Shown: one piece after another, positions 34,440 to 43,315 of the stretch
How positions within the stretch are numbered: position 1 is the stretch's first letter
Layout: every line of letters begins with the position of its first letter
NCBI RefSeq assembly: GCF_001598335.1
Contig: NZ_BCYT01000007.1
Span: 62,001-126,000 of the forward strand
Length of the DNA stretch: 64,000 nucleotides
Direction: 5' to 3'
From: Sphingobium abikonense NBRC 16140
GTDB taxonomy: Bacteria; Pseudomonadota; Alphaproteobacteria; Sphingomonadales; Sphingomonadaceae
Translations under genes and position numbers: made by a program
Notes under the pieces: generated by a model
Told to the model about the DNA's origin: nothing
What the model saw: only the letters and a program-made list of their open reading frames with translations
The model's database searches: none

Positions 34440-37130
34440 ATGGTGTTGGACTGGCCGCAGACCGAAGCGCGAATCCGCGCAAATTCGCCATTTCTGGCGC
34501 GGGCGATGGAGCGCTACCCCCTCGTCGTGGCGCAGATGGCACAGGGGAATATGGACGGGGCGCTGGCCGCCGCCCATGCCGCCGCCGACCCGCAGGACGG
34601 CGTTGCGCGATCACTGCGGCGGCGGCGCGGGGCGATCGCGCTGGCGGTGGCGGGGGCCGACCTGTCGGGCGCATGGGACCTGGATCGGGTGACGCGCGCC
34701 TTGTCGGACTTTGCCGATCAGGCGCTGGAAGAAGCGATCGCGGCGGCGATGCAGGAACGCTATCCCGATGCCGACCATAGGGGCTTTGTCGTGCTGGCGC
34801 TGGGCAAGCATGGCAGCCGCGAACTCAATTATTCATCCGATATCGATCCGATTTTGCTCTATGACCCCGCCACCCTGCCGCACGGCGCGCGCGAGGATGT
34901 GGCGGATGCGGCGGTGCGAATCGGCCGGCGGGTGAGCGAATTATTGAGCGCCCGCGATGGCGACGGCTATGTGTTCCGCGTGGACCTGCGGTTGCGGCCC
35001 TCGCCCGAAGCGACGCCGATCGCCCTGCCGGTGGACGCGGCGATCGGCTATTATGAATCGACCGCCCTGGGATGGGAGCAGGCGGCCTTCATCCGCGCGC
35101 GAGCGGCAGCCGGGGACAAGGCGCTGGGCGAGGAGTTCCTGCGCCAGATCCGCCCCTTCGTCTGGCGGCGCAGCCTGGACTTCGGCGCGATCGACGCGAT
35201 CGTCGATATTTCCCGCCGCATCCGCGACCATTATGCGCAGGGGCAGGCCTTCGGGCCGGGCTATGACTTGAAGCGCGGACGCGGAGGCATCCGCGAGGTC
35301 GAGTTTTTCGCGCAGGTGCACCAGCTGATCCATGGCGGACGCGACCCGTCGCTGCGATCGGGCAACACGCGTGAGGCGCTGCGCGCGCTGGCCGAGGCCG
35401 GGGTGATCGAGGGGCAAGTCGCCGCGCGGCTGGACGAGGCCTATGTCCTGCTGCGCACCATCGAGCATCGGTTGCAGATGGTCGAGGACCGCCAGACGCA
35501 TGAACTGCCGCCGACGATGGCCGGCATCGACACGGTCGCGCGGCTGCATGGGCTGGCCGACGGCGCGGCCCTGCTGGACCTGCTGCGGCCGCAAGTGGAG
35601 TGGGTGGGCCGTAATTATGACCGGTTGAACCCGGACAATGACGACGCATCCCTGTCGCAGGATGAGGACAAGCTGAAAACGCAACTGATCGAGATGGGCT
35701 TTGCCGATGCCGACACGCCGCTGGCGCGGATCGGGCGCTGGCGCGGAGGAACGGTGCGGGCGTTGCGCAGCGCGGCATCGCGCGACGCGCTGGAGCAATT
35801 GCTGCCGGGGCTGATGCGCACGTTGGCGCAGGCGCCCGACCCGACCCGCGCATTGAACCGGCTGGACGACATGATCGGCCGGCTGCCCAGCGCGATCAAT
35901 TTCTTCAAGCTGCTGGCGGCACGCCCGGCGCTGGTCGAATTGCTGGCGGACGTGCTGAGCCATGCGCCGACGCTGGCGGATGCGCTGGGGCGGCGGACGG
36001 AATTGCTGGACGGGCTGATCGACGCCAGCGCCTTCGACCCGCCGCCGCCGGTGCCGCAACTGGTGGAACAATTGTCAGCGCTGGAGCCGGGCGAGGATTA
36101 TCAGATGCTGCTCGACCGGGTGCGGCAGAAGGTCGGCGACCGGCGCTTTGCCCTGGGCGTGCAGATCATCCGGGGGGGCGATCCGATCGAGGCGGGGCGG
36201 GGCTATGGCCGCGTGGCGCTGGCGGCGATCGAAGCGCTGAGCGCGGCGACGGTCGCCGAGTTCGAGGCGGCGCATGGCAAGGTGCCGGGCGGCGAACTGC
36301 TGATCCTGGCGCTGGGGCGGCTGGGCGGCGGGGTGCTGACGCATGCGTCGGACCTGGATCTGGTCTATCTGTTCACCGGCGATTTCCTGGCCGAATCCGA
36401 CGGGCCAAAGCCGCTGGGCGCGACGCAATATTTCAACCGGCTGGGGCAGCGGATCACCAATGCGCTGTCGGTACATACCGCTTCGGGTCCGCTCTATGAG
36501 GTGGATACGCGGTTGCGGCCATCGGGCGCGCAGGGGTTGCTGGCGGTCAGCCTGGATAGTTTCGCCCGCTATCAGCGCGAGGAAGCCTGGACCTGGGAGC
36601 ATCTGGCGCTCACGCGGGCGCGGCCGGTCTTTGGTTCGGTGCAGGCGCGCGCGGCGCTGGACGCGGTGCTGAAGGAAACGCTGGAGCGGCCGCGCGACAA
36701 GGAGGAATTGACGCGACAGGCGGTCAAGATGCGCGGCGACATCGCGCGGCACAAGCCGCCCGCCAGCGACATGGACGTCAAGCTGGTGCCCGGTGGCCTT
36801 GTCGACCTAGAGTTTCTGATCCATGTCAGCCAGTTCCGCCATGGCATGGCGTTCGATCCCGACCTGTCGGTGGCGCTGTCGCAATTGGTCGAGGCGGGGC
36901 ATCTGCCGGCCGCGCTGATCGACGCGCATGACCTCATCACCCGTTATCTGATCGTGTCGCGACTGGTATCGCCCGGATCGACCGTGCCACCCGAAGCCAC
37001 ACGTCCGCTGATGGCGCGCGCCTGCGGCCAGGCGGATTGGGACGCATTGCTTGCAAGCTATGCGCAGGCGCGGCAATGCGTGGGCGAAACATGGGCGGCG
37101 ATCGCCGCGCCCTATCAGGAGGACGCATGA
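34440..37130 (+). CDS. glnE: GlnE bifunctional glutamine synthetase adenylyltransferase/deadenylase
   Basis: 896 aa from ATG 34440; AAGGAG is 3 nt upstream, so GTG 34443 or TTG 34446 are also possible. Two nucleotidyltransferase domains are clear: HGSRELNYSSDIDPILL in the N-terminal half and GRLGGGVLTHASDLDLVYLF in the C-terminal half. The first removes and the second adds AMP on glutamine synthetase, controlled by PII. A conserved RGGIREVEFFAQVHQLI loop is also present. The stop overlaps bcp. Confidence 0.96.
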   Translation: MVLDWPQTEARIRANSPFLARAMERYPLVVAQMAQGNMDGALAAAHAAADPQDGVARSLRRRRGAIALAVAGADLSGAWDLDRVTRALSDFADQALEEAIAAAMQERYPDADHRGFVVLALGKHGSRELNYSSDIDPILLYDPATLPHGAREDVADAAVRIGRRVSELLSARDGDGYVFRVDLRLRPSPEATPIALPVDAAIGYYESTALGWEQAAFIRARAAAGDKALGEEFLRQIRPFVWRRSLDFGAIDAIVDISRRIRDHYAQGQAFGPGYDLKRGRGGIREVEFFAQVHQLIHGGRDPSLRSGNTREALRALAEAGVIEGQVAARLDEAYVLLRTIEHRLQMVEDRQTHELPPTMAGIDTVARLHGLADGAALLDLLRPQVEWVGRNYDRLNPDNDDASLSQDEDKLKTQLIEMGFADADTPLARIGRWRGGTVRALRSAASRDALEQLLPGLMRTLAQAPDPTRALNRLDDMIGRLPSAINFFKLLAARPALVELLADVLSHAPTLADALGRRTELLDGLIDASAFDPPPPVPQLVEQLSALEPGEDYQMLLDRVRQKVGDRRFALGVQIIRGGDPIEAGRGYGRVALAAIEALSAATVAEFEAAHGKVPGGELLILALGRLGGGVLTHASDLDLVYLFTGDFLAESDGPKPLGATQYFNRLGQRITNALSVHTASGPLYEVDTRLRPSGAQGLLAVSLDSFARYQREEAWTWEHLALTRARPVFGSVQARAALDAVLKETLERPRDKEELTRQAVKMRGDIARHKPPASDMDVKLVPGGLVDLEFLIHVSQFRHGMAFDPDLSVALSQLVEAGHLPAALIDAHDLITRYLIVSRLVSPGSTVPPEATRPLMARACGQADWDALLASYAQARQCVGETWAAIAAPYQEDA

Positions 37131-37591
37131 TGCTGGAAGTTGGGGACGCCATTCCCGCAGTGACGCTCAAGGACATGGAGGGCGTGGACTTCGCGCTGGA
37201 CCATTATAGCGGCAAGCCACTGGTGGTCTATTTCTACCCCAAGGCCGACACGCCCGGCTGCACCAACGAGGCGAAAGACTTCACCGCGCTGGCCGACGAA
37301 TATGCCGCCGCCGGCGTGCCCGTGATCGGCATTTCCAAGGACAAGCCGGCCAAGCTCAAGAAATTTTCCGAGAAATATGGGCTGAGCGTCATATTGGCCT
37401 CGGACGAGCCGGGCGACGCCTGCGCGGCGTTCGGGACCTGGGTCGAAAAATCCATGTATGGCCGCACCTATATGGGCATCGAGCGGGCGACCTTCCTGTT
37501 CGGCGCCGACGGCATGGTGCAGCGGGTCTGGCCCAAGGTGAAGGTGAAGGGCCACGCGGCCGAGGTGCTGGAGGCGGCGCGGGCGCTTTGA
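37127..37591 (+). CDS. bcp: Bcp-type thioredoxin-dependent thiol peroxidase
   Basis: 154 aa. YFYPKADTPGCTNEAKDF contains the peroxidatic Cys45. The usual resolving Cys50 is absent (a lysine is there); another cysteine, Cys99, is available, so this is a 1-Cys type or uses a different partner. It reduces hydrogen and organic peroxides. Its ATG overlaps the glnE stop (ATGATG), and its stop overlaps the TTG start of the DUF455 gene, a tightly coupled trio. Confidence 0.95.
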   Translation: MMLEVGDAIPAVTLKDMEGVDFALDHYSGKPLVVYFYPKADTPGCTNEAKDFTALADEYAAAGVPVIGISKDKPAKLKKFSEKYGLSVILASDEPGDACAAFGTWVEKSMYGRTYMGIERATFLFGADGMVQRVWPKVKVKGHAAEVLEAARAL

Positions 37592-38397
37592 CCCTGCCAA
37601 CACATATCGACACGGTGGGCGCGGCTTGTGCCCATGTGCTGATGACGCCCGAGCCGCCCGCCAAGTTGATGGCGGCGCGGGCGGTGGCGCGTGCGTGGCG
37701 GTTGGGGCGGCTGGCGCATCGGTTCGAAGCGGCGATGCCCGACGTGCCGGCGCGACCGGCTGCGCCGACGCTGCTGCCGCCCAACCAGATGCCACGGCGC
37801 GGCAGGATCGGCTCCGAGCGGTCGCGGATCGCAATGATCCATGCATTAGCGCATATCGAATTTGTGGCGATCGACCTGGCGTTCGATCTGATCGGCCGCT
37901 TTGGCGGGGAATTTCCCGCAGCCTTCACCGACGAATGGATGCGGGTGGGGGCGGATGAGGCGATGCATTTCGCCCTGCTCGACCGGCGGCTGCGGCAGAT
38001 GGGGAGTCATTATGGCGCGCTGCCCGCGCATGACGGGCTGTGGGACGCGGCGCGCGAGACGGCGGGCGACGCGCTGGCGCGGCTGGCGATCGTGCCGATG
38101 GTGCTGGAGGCGCGCGCGCTCGACATCACGCCCGCGACCGTCACGCGTTTCGAAGGCGCTGGCGATCATGTGACCGGCCGCATCCTTCGCCGCATTGTCG
38201 ATGATGAGATTCGGCATGTCGCGGCGGGGACGGGCTGGTTCAACTGGGCGACGAACGGAAGAGGGCTGGATGCCCCGCAATGTTACCAAATACTTGTGAA
38301 ACGGCATTTTCGCGGCAGCCTGAAGCCGCCGTTCAACGACTCGGCGCGTCGACAGGCCGGTTTAACCGAAGATTTTTACGCCGCGCTTGCAAGCTGA
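37588..38397 (+). CDS. DUF455 ferritin-like protein
   Basis: 269 aa with TTG at 37588 overlapping the bcp stop. The helical ferritin-like motifs are in order: LAHIEFVAIDLAFDL, ADEAMHFALLDRRL, VPMVLEARALD and DDEIRHVAAG, giving the glutamate and E-x2-H ligands of a diiron site. Function in the family is unknown; a link to tRNA or Fe-dependent oxidation has been guessed. Coupling to Bcp suggests a role with peroxide or iron. Confidence 0.85.
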   Translation: MTLPTHIDTVGAACAHVLMTPEPPAKLMAARAVARAWRLGRLAHRFEAAMPDVPARPAAPTLLPPNQMPRRGRIGSERSRIAMIHALAHIEFVAIDLAFDLIGRFGGEFPAAFTDEWMRVGADEAMHFALLDRRLRQMGSHYGALPAHDGLWDAARETAGDALARLAIVPMVLEARALDITPATVTRFEGAGDHVTGRILRRIVDDEIRHVAAGTGWFNWATNGRGLDAPQCYQILVKRHFRGSLKPPFNDSARRQAGLTEDFYAALAS

Positions 38398-38503
38398 CCG
38401 CCGATTTGCAGTCTGCACCACCAGCGGGGGCGACACATGTCGCCAAACATACAACACGGGAAGCGCCGAGAGACATAGTCTCCGGCTGATAGTCGGGGTC
38501 TGC

Positions 38504-39232
38504 ATGTCGGTTCTTAATATGGTCAATGCGCGCGGTTCGATGATGTTCCAGACCGTGTCGAAATTTTTGACGCTGGTTGGAGGGATGGCAGTCGCAGGCG
38601 CGCTGAGTGCCGTCGCCCCGGCGCAGGCCGCCACCGATGATGATGACCCCTATGGCGATGTGCCCGCCGCCGCGGCGCAGACCAACCAGAATGACGCGGG
38701 CTTTGCCAACCTGTTCGCCAGCCTGCAGCGTCTGGACGGCGTGACCAAGGCGTCGGCCTATATCCCGTCGGGCCGGCCGGTTTCCAAATTGTCGCTGACG
38801 TCCAACTTCGGTGTGCGGTCCGATCCGTTCAACGGCGGCGCGCGCATGCACAAGGGCATCGACATTCCCGGCCCCGTGGGCACGCCGATCTACGCAACCG
38901 CCGATGGCGTCGTCAGCCGCGCCGGATGGGCCAGCGGCTATGGCAATCTGGTCCAGATCACCCATGGCAGCGGCATGGAAACGCGCTACGGCCATATGTC
39001 GAAGCTGCTGGTGTCGCCCAACAGCTATGTGAAGCGCGGCCAGATCATCGGCCTGATGGGATCGACCGGCCGTTCGACCGGCAGCCACCTTCATTATGAA
39101 GTCCGCGTCGATGGCGCGGCAATCAACCCCATTCCTTTCGTGTCCGGCCCCGATTATCTGGTGGCGATGAACACCAAGCCGCCGGTCGCCATGGGCGGCC
39201 CGACCAAGGCCGAAGAACAAGCGGCCGACTGA
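38504..39232 (+). CDS. M23-family (LytM-like) metallopeptidase
   Basis: 242 aa from ATG 38504. A signal peptide ends near APAQAATD. The LytM/M23 zinc ligands are MHKGIDI (HxxxD) and SHLHYEV (HxH), with SNFGVRSDPF before them and ETRYGHMS between. It cleaves peptidoglycan cross-bridges or acts as an activator of amidases. A clear terminator follows. Upstream DUF455 ends about 106 bp away. Confidence 0.93.
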   Translation: MSVLNMVNARGSMMFQTVSKFLTLVGGMAVAGALSAVAPAQAATDDDDPYGDVPAAAAQTNQNDAGFANLFASLQRLDGVTKASAYIPSGRPVSKLSLTSNFGVRSDPFNGGARMHKGIDIPGPVGTPIYATADGVVSRAGWASGYGNLVQITHGSGMETRYGHMSKLLVSPNSYVKRGQIIGLMGSTGRSTGSHLHYEVRVDGAAINPIPFVSGPDYLVAMNTKPPVAMGGPTKAEEQAAD

Positions 39233-39256
39233 TCCTCCTTATTCCCGCACTTTCGC

Positions 39257-39291
39257 AAAGGCCCGGCCCCCGATGGGTTGCCGGGCCTTTT
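39257..39291 (+). terminator. Rho-independent terminator after the M23 peptidase gene
   Basis: AAAGGCCCGGC (39257-39267) pairs with GCCGGGCCTTT (39280-39290) and a TTTT run ends the structure at 39288-39291. Eleven pairs with a 12-nt loop, 25 bp after the stop codon. Confidence 0.85.
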
Positions 39292-39312
39292 GCCTGATCC
39301 TATCTAGACGCC

Positions 39313-39639
39313 ATGGCCGACATCGACCTTACCCCCTCCGCCGCCGCCCGCGTCGCGGCGATCGCCGCCAAACAGGGCAAGCCAGCCATTCTTCGCCTGT
39401 CGGTGGAAGGCGGCGGTTGTTCGGGCTTTCAATATCGCTTCGGCCTGGCCGAGGCGGTCGAGCCTGAGGATATGGCGGTGGAGCGCGATGGCGTGACGCT
39501 GGTGGTCGATGATGTCAGCATTGACCTGGTGCGCGGATCGGCGGTCGATTTCGTGTCGGATCTGGGCGGGCAGGCGTTCAAGGTGACGAACCCCAACGCG
39601 ACCGCAGGGTGCGGATGCGGGACCAGCTTTTCGGTCTGA
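39313..39639 (+). CDS. erpA: ErpA/IscA-type iron-sulfur insertion protein
   Basis: 108 aa. The A-type carrier cysteines are Cys36 in GGGCSGFQY and Cys100 and Cys102 in TAGCGCGTSF. The rest matches HesB-fold proteins (DFVSDLGGQAFKVTNPNA). It delivers Fe-S clusters to target enzymes. It starts 22 bp after a strong terminator, so it has its own promoter. ErpA and IscA are not separable with certainty; ErpA is the usual alphaproteobacterial call. Confidence 0.92.
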   Translation: MADIDLTPSAAARVAAIAAKQGKPAILRLSVEGGGCSGFQYRFGLAEAVEPEDMAVERDGVTLVVDDVSIDLVRGSAVDFVSDLGGQAFKVTNPNATAGCGCGTSFSV

Positions 39640-39713
39640 CGCGTCTTCCGTTTGAAAAGCCGGGCGCGGCTGCGTAGGCAGGGGCCTGTTCCTCTTGCAA
39701 CGGATGGCCATTC

Positions 39714-40490
39714 ATGCGCATCGCGACCTTCAACATCAACGGCATCAAGGCGCGTCTGCCGCGGCTGCTGGAATGGCTGGATGAAACGCGGCCCGATGTC
39801 GCTTGCCTTCAGGAGATCAAGACCAGCGACGAAACCTTCCCGATCAAGGATATCGAGGAGGCCGGCTATGGCGCGATATGGCACGGGCAAAAGGGTTTCA
39901 ACGGCGTCGCCATCCTGGCGCGCGGCGACACGCCGGTCGAGGTGCGGCGCGGGCTGGAGGGCGAGCCGGAGGACGAGCATAGCCGCTATCTGGAGGCGGA
40001 TGTGATGGGCGTGCGGGTCGCGTCCATCTACCTGCCCAACGGCAATCCGCAGCCGGGGCCGAAATTCGACTACAAGCTGCGCTGGATGGAACGGCTGCGC
40101 CGGCGCGCGGCGGAAATCTGGGCGGAAGAAGTGCCGGCGGTGCTGGCAGGCGACTATAATGTCATCCCACGCGACGTGGATACCTTTTCGGTGAAGGCGA
40201 TGGCGGACGATGCGCTGATGCAGCCGGAAAGCCGGGCGGCCTATCGCCGGATGCTGAATGACGGGTGGACCGACGCGATAGTGAGCCGCCATCCCGCCGG
40301 GGGCGTGTGGACCTTCTGGGACTATCAGGCCAATAGCTGGCCGCGCGATGCGGGGTTCCGCATTGACCATCTGCTGCTCAGTCCGGCGGCGGCAGACCGC
40401 CTGATCGACGCGCAGGTGGACAAGGACTTTCGCGGCCGGGAAAAGGCCAGCGACCATGCGCCGACCTGGGTGGAACTGCGCCCGGCCTGA
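39714..40490 (+). CDS. xthA: Exodeoxyribonuclease III
   Basis: 258 aa. Start MRIATFNING, metal-binding Glu34 in LQEIK, GDYNVIPRDVD, RIDHLLLS and the catalytic SDHAPTW at the C-terminus match the ExoIII/APE1 family. It cleaves AP sites and removes 3' blocks in base-excision repair. The next gene on the minus strand ends 10 bp away, convergent. Confidence 0.95.
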   Translation: MRIATFNINGIKARLPRLLEWLDETRPDVACLQEIKTSDETFPIKDIEEAGYGAIWHGQKGFNGVAILARGDTPVEVRRGLEGEPEDEHSRYLEADVMGVRVASIYLPNGNPQPGPKFDYKLRWMERLRRRAAEIWAEEVPAVLAGDYNVIPRDVDTFSVKAMADDALMQPESRAAYRRMLNDGWTDAIVSRHPAGGVWTFWDYQANSWPRDAGFRIDHLLLSPAAADRLIDAQVDKDFRGREKASDHAPTWVELRPA

Positions 40491-40500
40491 CGCGAGCGGA

Positions 40501-41469
40501 TCAGGCGGCGAGGCGCAGGAAGGGGACGGGTTCGGTCGAGCGCAGGACGATGGGCTTGCCCTCGGACGCTTCGAACAATTCGCCGTCGAGGATGACGCTG
40601 CTGTGATCGCCCTCAATCCGGATCATGTCGCCCTGTTCCAGATGGATGCCGTGCATCTTGGCCTTGCCCACGCGGCCCCAGAGGCTGGCCCAGACGAGCC
40701 GCAGCAGGGCGGGAAGATTCTGGTCCACCGCCATCAGTTTCATGTTGCCGCGGCTGCTGCCGCCGGGCTGAACGCCCAGCAATAGCCGTTCGAGCGTCGT
40801 CACGATCAGCACGGCGAACCGCCCGGCGATCTGGCCGTCGCGGATCAGGGAAATGCTGACGGGTTTGCCCGAGGGCGGCAGGAAACGCGCGCGGATGCCG
40901 AACAGAAGCGACACGATGACCGCCAGTGCGGTGATGAAATGGCTGAGGCCATTGGACAGGCCCAGCGGATAAATCTGGTTGCGGCAATAGAGCATATAGT
41001 CGGCCAGCCCAGCGCCGCCCAGGAACATGCCGAGCACCGGGCGGCTGCCCGCCGCGCCGTCGGACAGGGCGATGAGTTCGCGCGCGACGACATGATCGTC
41101 GACGCCCGACTTGGCGATGGCGACGATGCGCTCCAGCGCCTTGATGGGGTCGCCATGGATGCCAAGGTCCAGCGCGATCAGGTTGGTCTTGCCATTGGGC
41201 AGGACCGCGATTGGCGGCACCCGGCCGGTGAAATGTTCGCCCTGATAAAGTTCGGTCAGCGACGCCTGCACCGTGCCGTCGCCGCCATTGATGACGATGA
41301 CGGCCGGATCGACGCGGGCGATCGTCTGGAACGCCCGGCCGATCTGGTCGACATGCTCCACTTCATAATGGAAGATGTCGGGGTTGCTGGCGCAATAGCT
41401 GCGGACGCGCGGGAGGGTCTGGCGGTTGCCCGTCGACTTGGGGTTGGAAAGAAGCGCGACGCAGACCAT
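40501..41469 (-). CDS. Diacylglycerol/lipid kinase-like protein
   Basis: 322 aa. The DAGK catalytic GGDGT is at 62-66 (INGGDGTVQASL), with VLPNGKTNLIALDLGI following, as in the bacterial lipid kinase group (YegS/BmrU). A later MAVDQNLPALLRLVW and a C-terminal beta-rich domain fit the fold. It probably phosphorylates a lipid at the membrane; substrate unknown. It is 10 bp upstream of the DUF2141 gene start on the plus coordinate and shares its strand. Confidence 0.85.
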   Translation of the reverse strand: MVCVALLSNPKSTGNRQTLPRVRSYCASNPDIFHYEVEHVDQIGRAFQTIARVDPAVIVINGGDGTVQASLTELYQGEHFTGRVPPIAVLPNGKTNLIALDLGIHGDPIKALERIVAIAKSGVDDHVVARELIALSDGAAGSRPVLGMFLGGAGLADYMLYCRNQIYPLGLSNGLSHFITALAVIVSLLFGIRARFLPPSGKPVSISLIRDGQIAGRFAVLIVTTLERLLLGVQPGGSSRGNMKLMAVDQNLPALLRLVWASLWGRVGKAKMHGIHLEQGDMIRIEGDHSSVILDGELFEASEGKPIVLRSTEPVPFLRLAA

Positions 41470-41479
41470 GGGCTCTGGT

Positions 41480-41974
41480 TCACATATATTTGAGGTTGAT
41501 CGTGATTTTCGTCACGCCGGGGCCAGCCTGGAACGCGGCCTTGCTGATGCTCGGCTTGCCCAGGTTGAAGATGTTGATCGACGGATTGTTGGAAAAGCCG
41601 CCGCCATCGCGCGAGATGTCGGTCTTGCCATTGCCGTCGCGATCATGCCGCACGGCGATGCCATAGGTGCCCGGATGCGGCACCGGCATGCAAAAGCGCA
41701 TGCCGCCATTGGTGGGCTTCACCGGCACGTCGATGCGGTAGAGCCATTCGCCCTTTTCCAGCCAGGCCGCCTTCGTGCCCGGATAGGATTGCACGCGCAC
41801 CTTGCCCGTGGGCGCGACGAAACCGCGCACATCGACCAGGACCGCCGGCCCTTTCGCATCGGCCGCGCAGCGTTCAAGATTATTCGGGATTTCCTGCCCA
41901 TGGGCCAGGGCCGGCACGGCGATCACCATCGCTGCCACCGACATCAAACCCATTGCAACTTTTACCATGACCAT
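41480..41974 (-). CDS. DUF2141 secreted protein
   Basis: 164 aa from ATG 41974 (AGGAG 4 nt upstream) or ATG 41968 (10 nt). A signal peptide ends near PALAHGQE. The DUF2141 pattern is clear: GTYGIAVRHDRDGNGKTD with a Ca-like DxDxNG loop, and GGGFSNNP. Domain members are small exported proteins of unknown role. It lies upstream of the lipid-kinase-like gene on the same strand (11-bp gap). Confidence 0.85.
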   Translation of the reverse strand: MVMVKVAMGLMSVAAMVIAVPALAHGQEIPNNLERCAADAKGPAVLVDVRGFVAPTGKVRVQSYPGTKAAWLEKGEWLYRIDVPVKPTNGGMRFCMPVPHPGTYGIAVRHDRDGNGKTDISRDGGGFSNNPSINIFNLGKPSISKAAFQAGPGVTKITINLKYM

Positions 41975-42103
41975 CAGACTCCTGGAAGCTATAGCCATCC
42001 GCATGGATCGGATGGCGAGCCCCTGTTCGCCCCGCAAACTTACCCGTTCCGATATGGGCGGGCTTTGCGGCCAAAACATGGTGATGGGACGACGACTTAG
42101 AGA

Positions 42104-43312
42104 ATGCTGACCGCCACCGACCGATATCTCGCCCGCCTGATCGCCGTGCCGATGCTGGGCACGCTGGTGATCGCCGCAATGCTGCTGGTGCTCGACAAGA
42201 TGTTGAGCCTGTTCGACTTTGTCGCGGCGGAGGGCGGGCCGGTCAGCGTGGTGTGGCGTATGCTGGCCAACATGCTGCCCGAATATCTGTCGCTCGGCAT
42301 CCCGATCGGCCTGATGCTGGGCATATTGCTGGCGTTCCGCAAGCTTGCTTTGTCATCGGAACTGGACGTGATGCGCGCGGTCGGCCTGTCCTACGGCCGG
42401 CTGCTGCGCGTGCCTTATCTGTTTGCGATCGGGCTGGCGCTCATCAATTTCGGCATTGTGGGTTTCGTCCAGCCATTGTCGCGCCATGCCTATGAGGCGC
42501 TGCGGTTCGAGCTGCGGTCGGGCGCGCTGGGCGCGTCGATCAAGGTCGGCGAATTCACCAATCTGGGCAAGCGCATGACGCTGCGCATCGAGCGCAGCCG
42601 CGACCAGGGGCGCAATTTGCAGGGCATTTTCGTGCGCGCGACAAGCCGCGACGGCCAGTCGGTCGCGGTGACGGCGGCGCAGGGCACATTCCTGGCGACG
42701 GACGATCCCGATGTCATCATCTTCCGCCTGCGCGACGGCGTGCTGGTCAACGACGCGCCCAAATATAAGACGCCGCGCATCCTGTCCTTTTCCAGCCATG
42801 ACCTGCCGATCGACCTGCCGCAGATCGAAAGTTTCCGCGGGCGCGACAATGACCGGGAAAAGACGATTCCCGAACTGGTGGTGATCGGCAAGAATCAGGC
42901 GACGCCCGCCAAGCTGCGCAACGAGGTGCGCGCCAATTTCCATTTCCGCATCGTGGAGGTGGTGTTCATGCTGTTGCTGCCGCTGGCGGCGCTGGCCTTT
43001 GCCATACCGCCCAAGCGATCGACATCGGCGCTGGGCGTGTTCCTGTCGATCGTGTTCATCGTAACCTATCACAAGGTCAATCAATATGGCGAAAGTGTGG
43101 GCGCTTTGGGCAAGATCGACCCGATCATCGCCCTGTGGGGGCCATTCCTGCTGGCGTCGGGCCTGGTGCTGTGGATGTATCATGTGATTGCCCATCGTCC
43201 GGGCGGGCAGCCGATCGCCGCGCTGGAATTCGCCTTTGCCAAGATCGGCAAGCAGGTCGGCCGGTTGCTCCGGCTGGGCCGGCGACGGCCTTCGGCGGAA
43301 GGAGCCGCCTGA
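42104..43312 (+). CDS. lptF: LptF LPS-export permease
   Basis: 402 aa, YjgP/YjgQ fold. TM segments are at the start (LIAVPMLGTLVIAAMLLVLDKML and following) and end (from about 285), with a large periplasmic beta-jellyroll of about 170 aa between. LptF and LptG extract LPS from the inner membrane with LptB2, which is not in this window. LptG follows 3 bp later. Confidence 0.93.
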   Translation: MLTATDRYLARLIAVPMLGTLVIAAMLLVLDKMLSLFDFVAAEGGPVSVVWRMLANMLPEYLSLGIPIGLMLGILLAFRKLALSSELDVMRAVGLSYGRLLRVPYLFAIGLALINFGIVGFVQPLSRHAYEALRFELRSGALGASIKVGEFTNLGKRMTLRIERSRDQGRNLQGIFVRATSRDGQSVAVTAAQGTFLATDDPDVIIFRLRDGVLVNDAPKYKTPRILSFSSHDLPIDLPQIESFRGRDNDREKTIPELVVIGKNQATPAKLRNEVRANFHFRIVEVVFMLLLPLAALAFAIPPKRSTSALGVFLSIVFIVTYHKVNQYGESVGALGKIDPIIALWGPFLLASGLVLWMYHVIAHRPGGQPIAALEFAFAKIGKQVGRLLRLGRRRPSAEGAA

Positions 43313-43315
43313 CCC

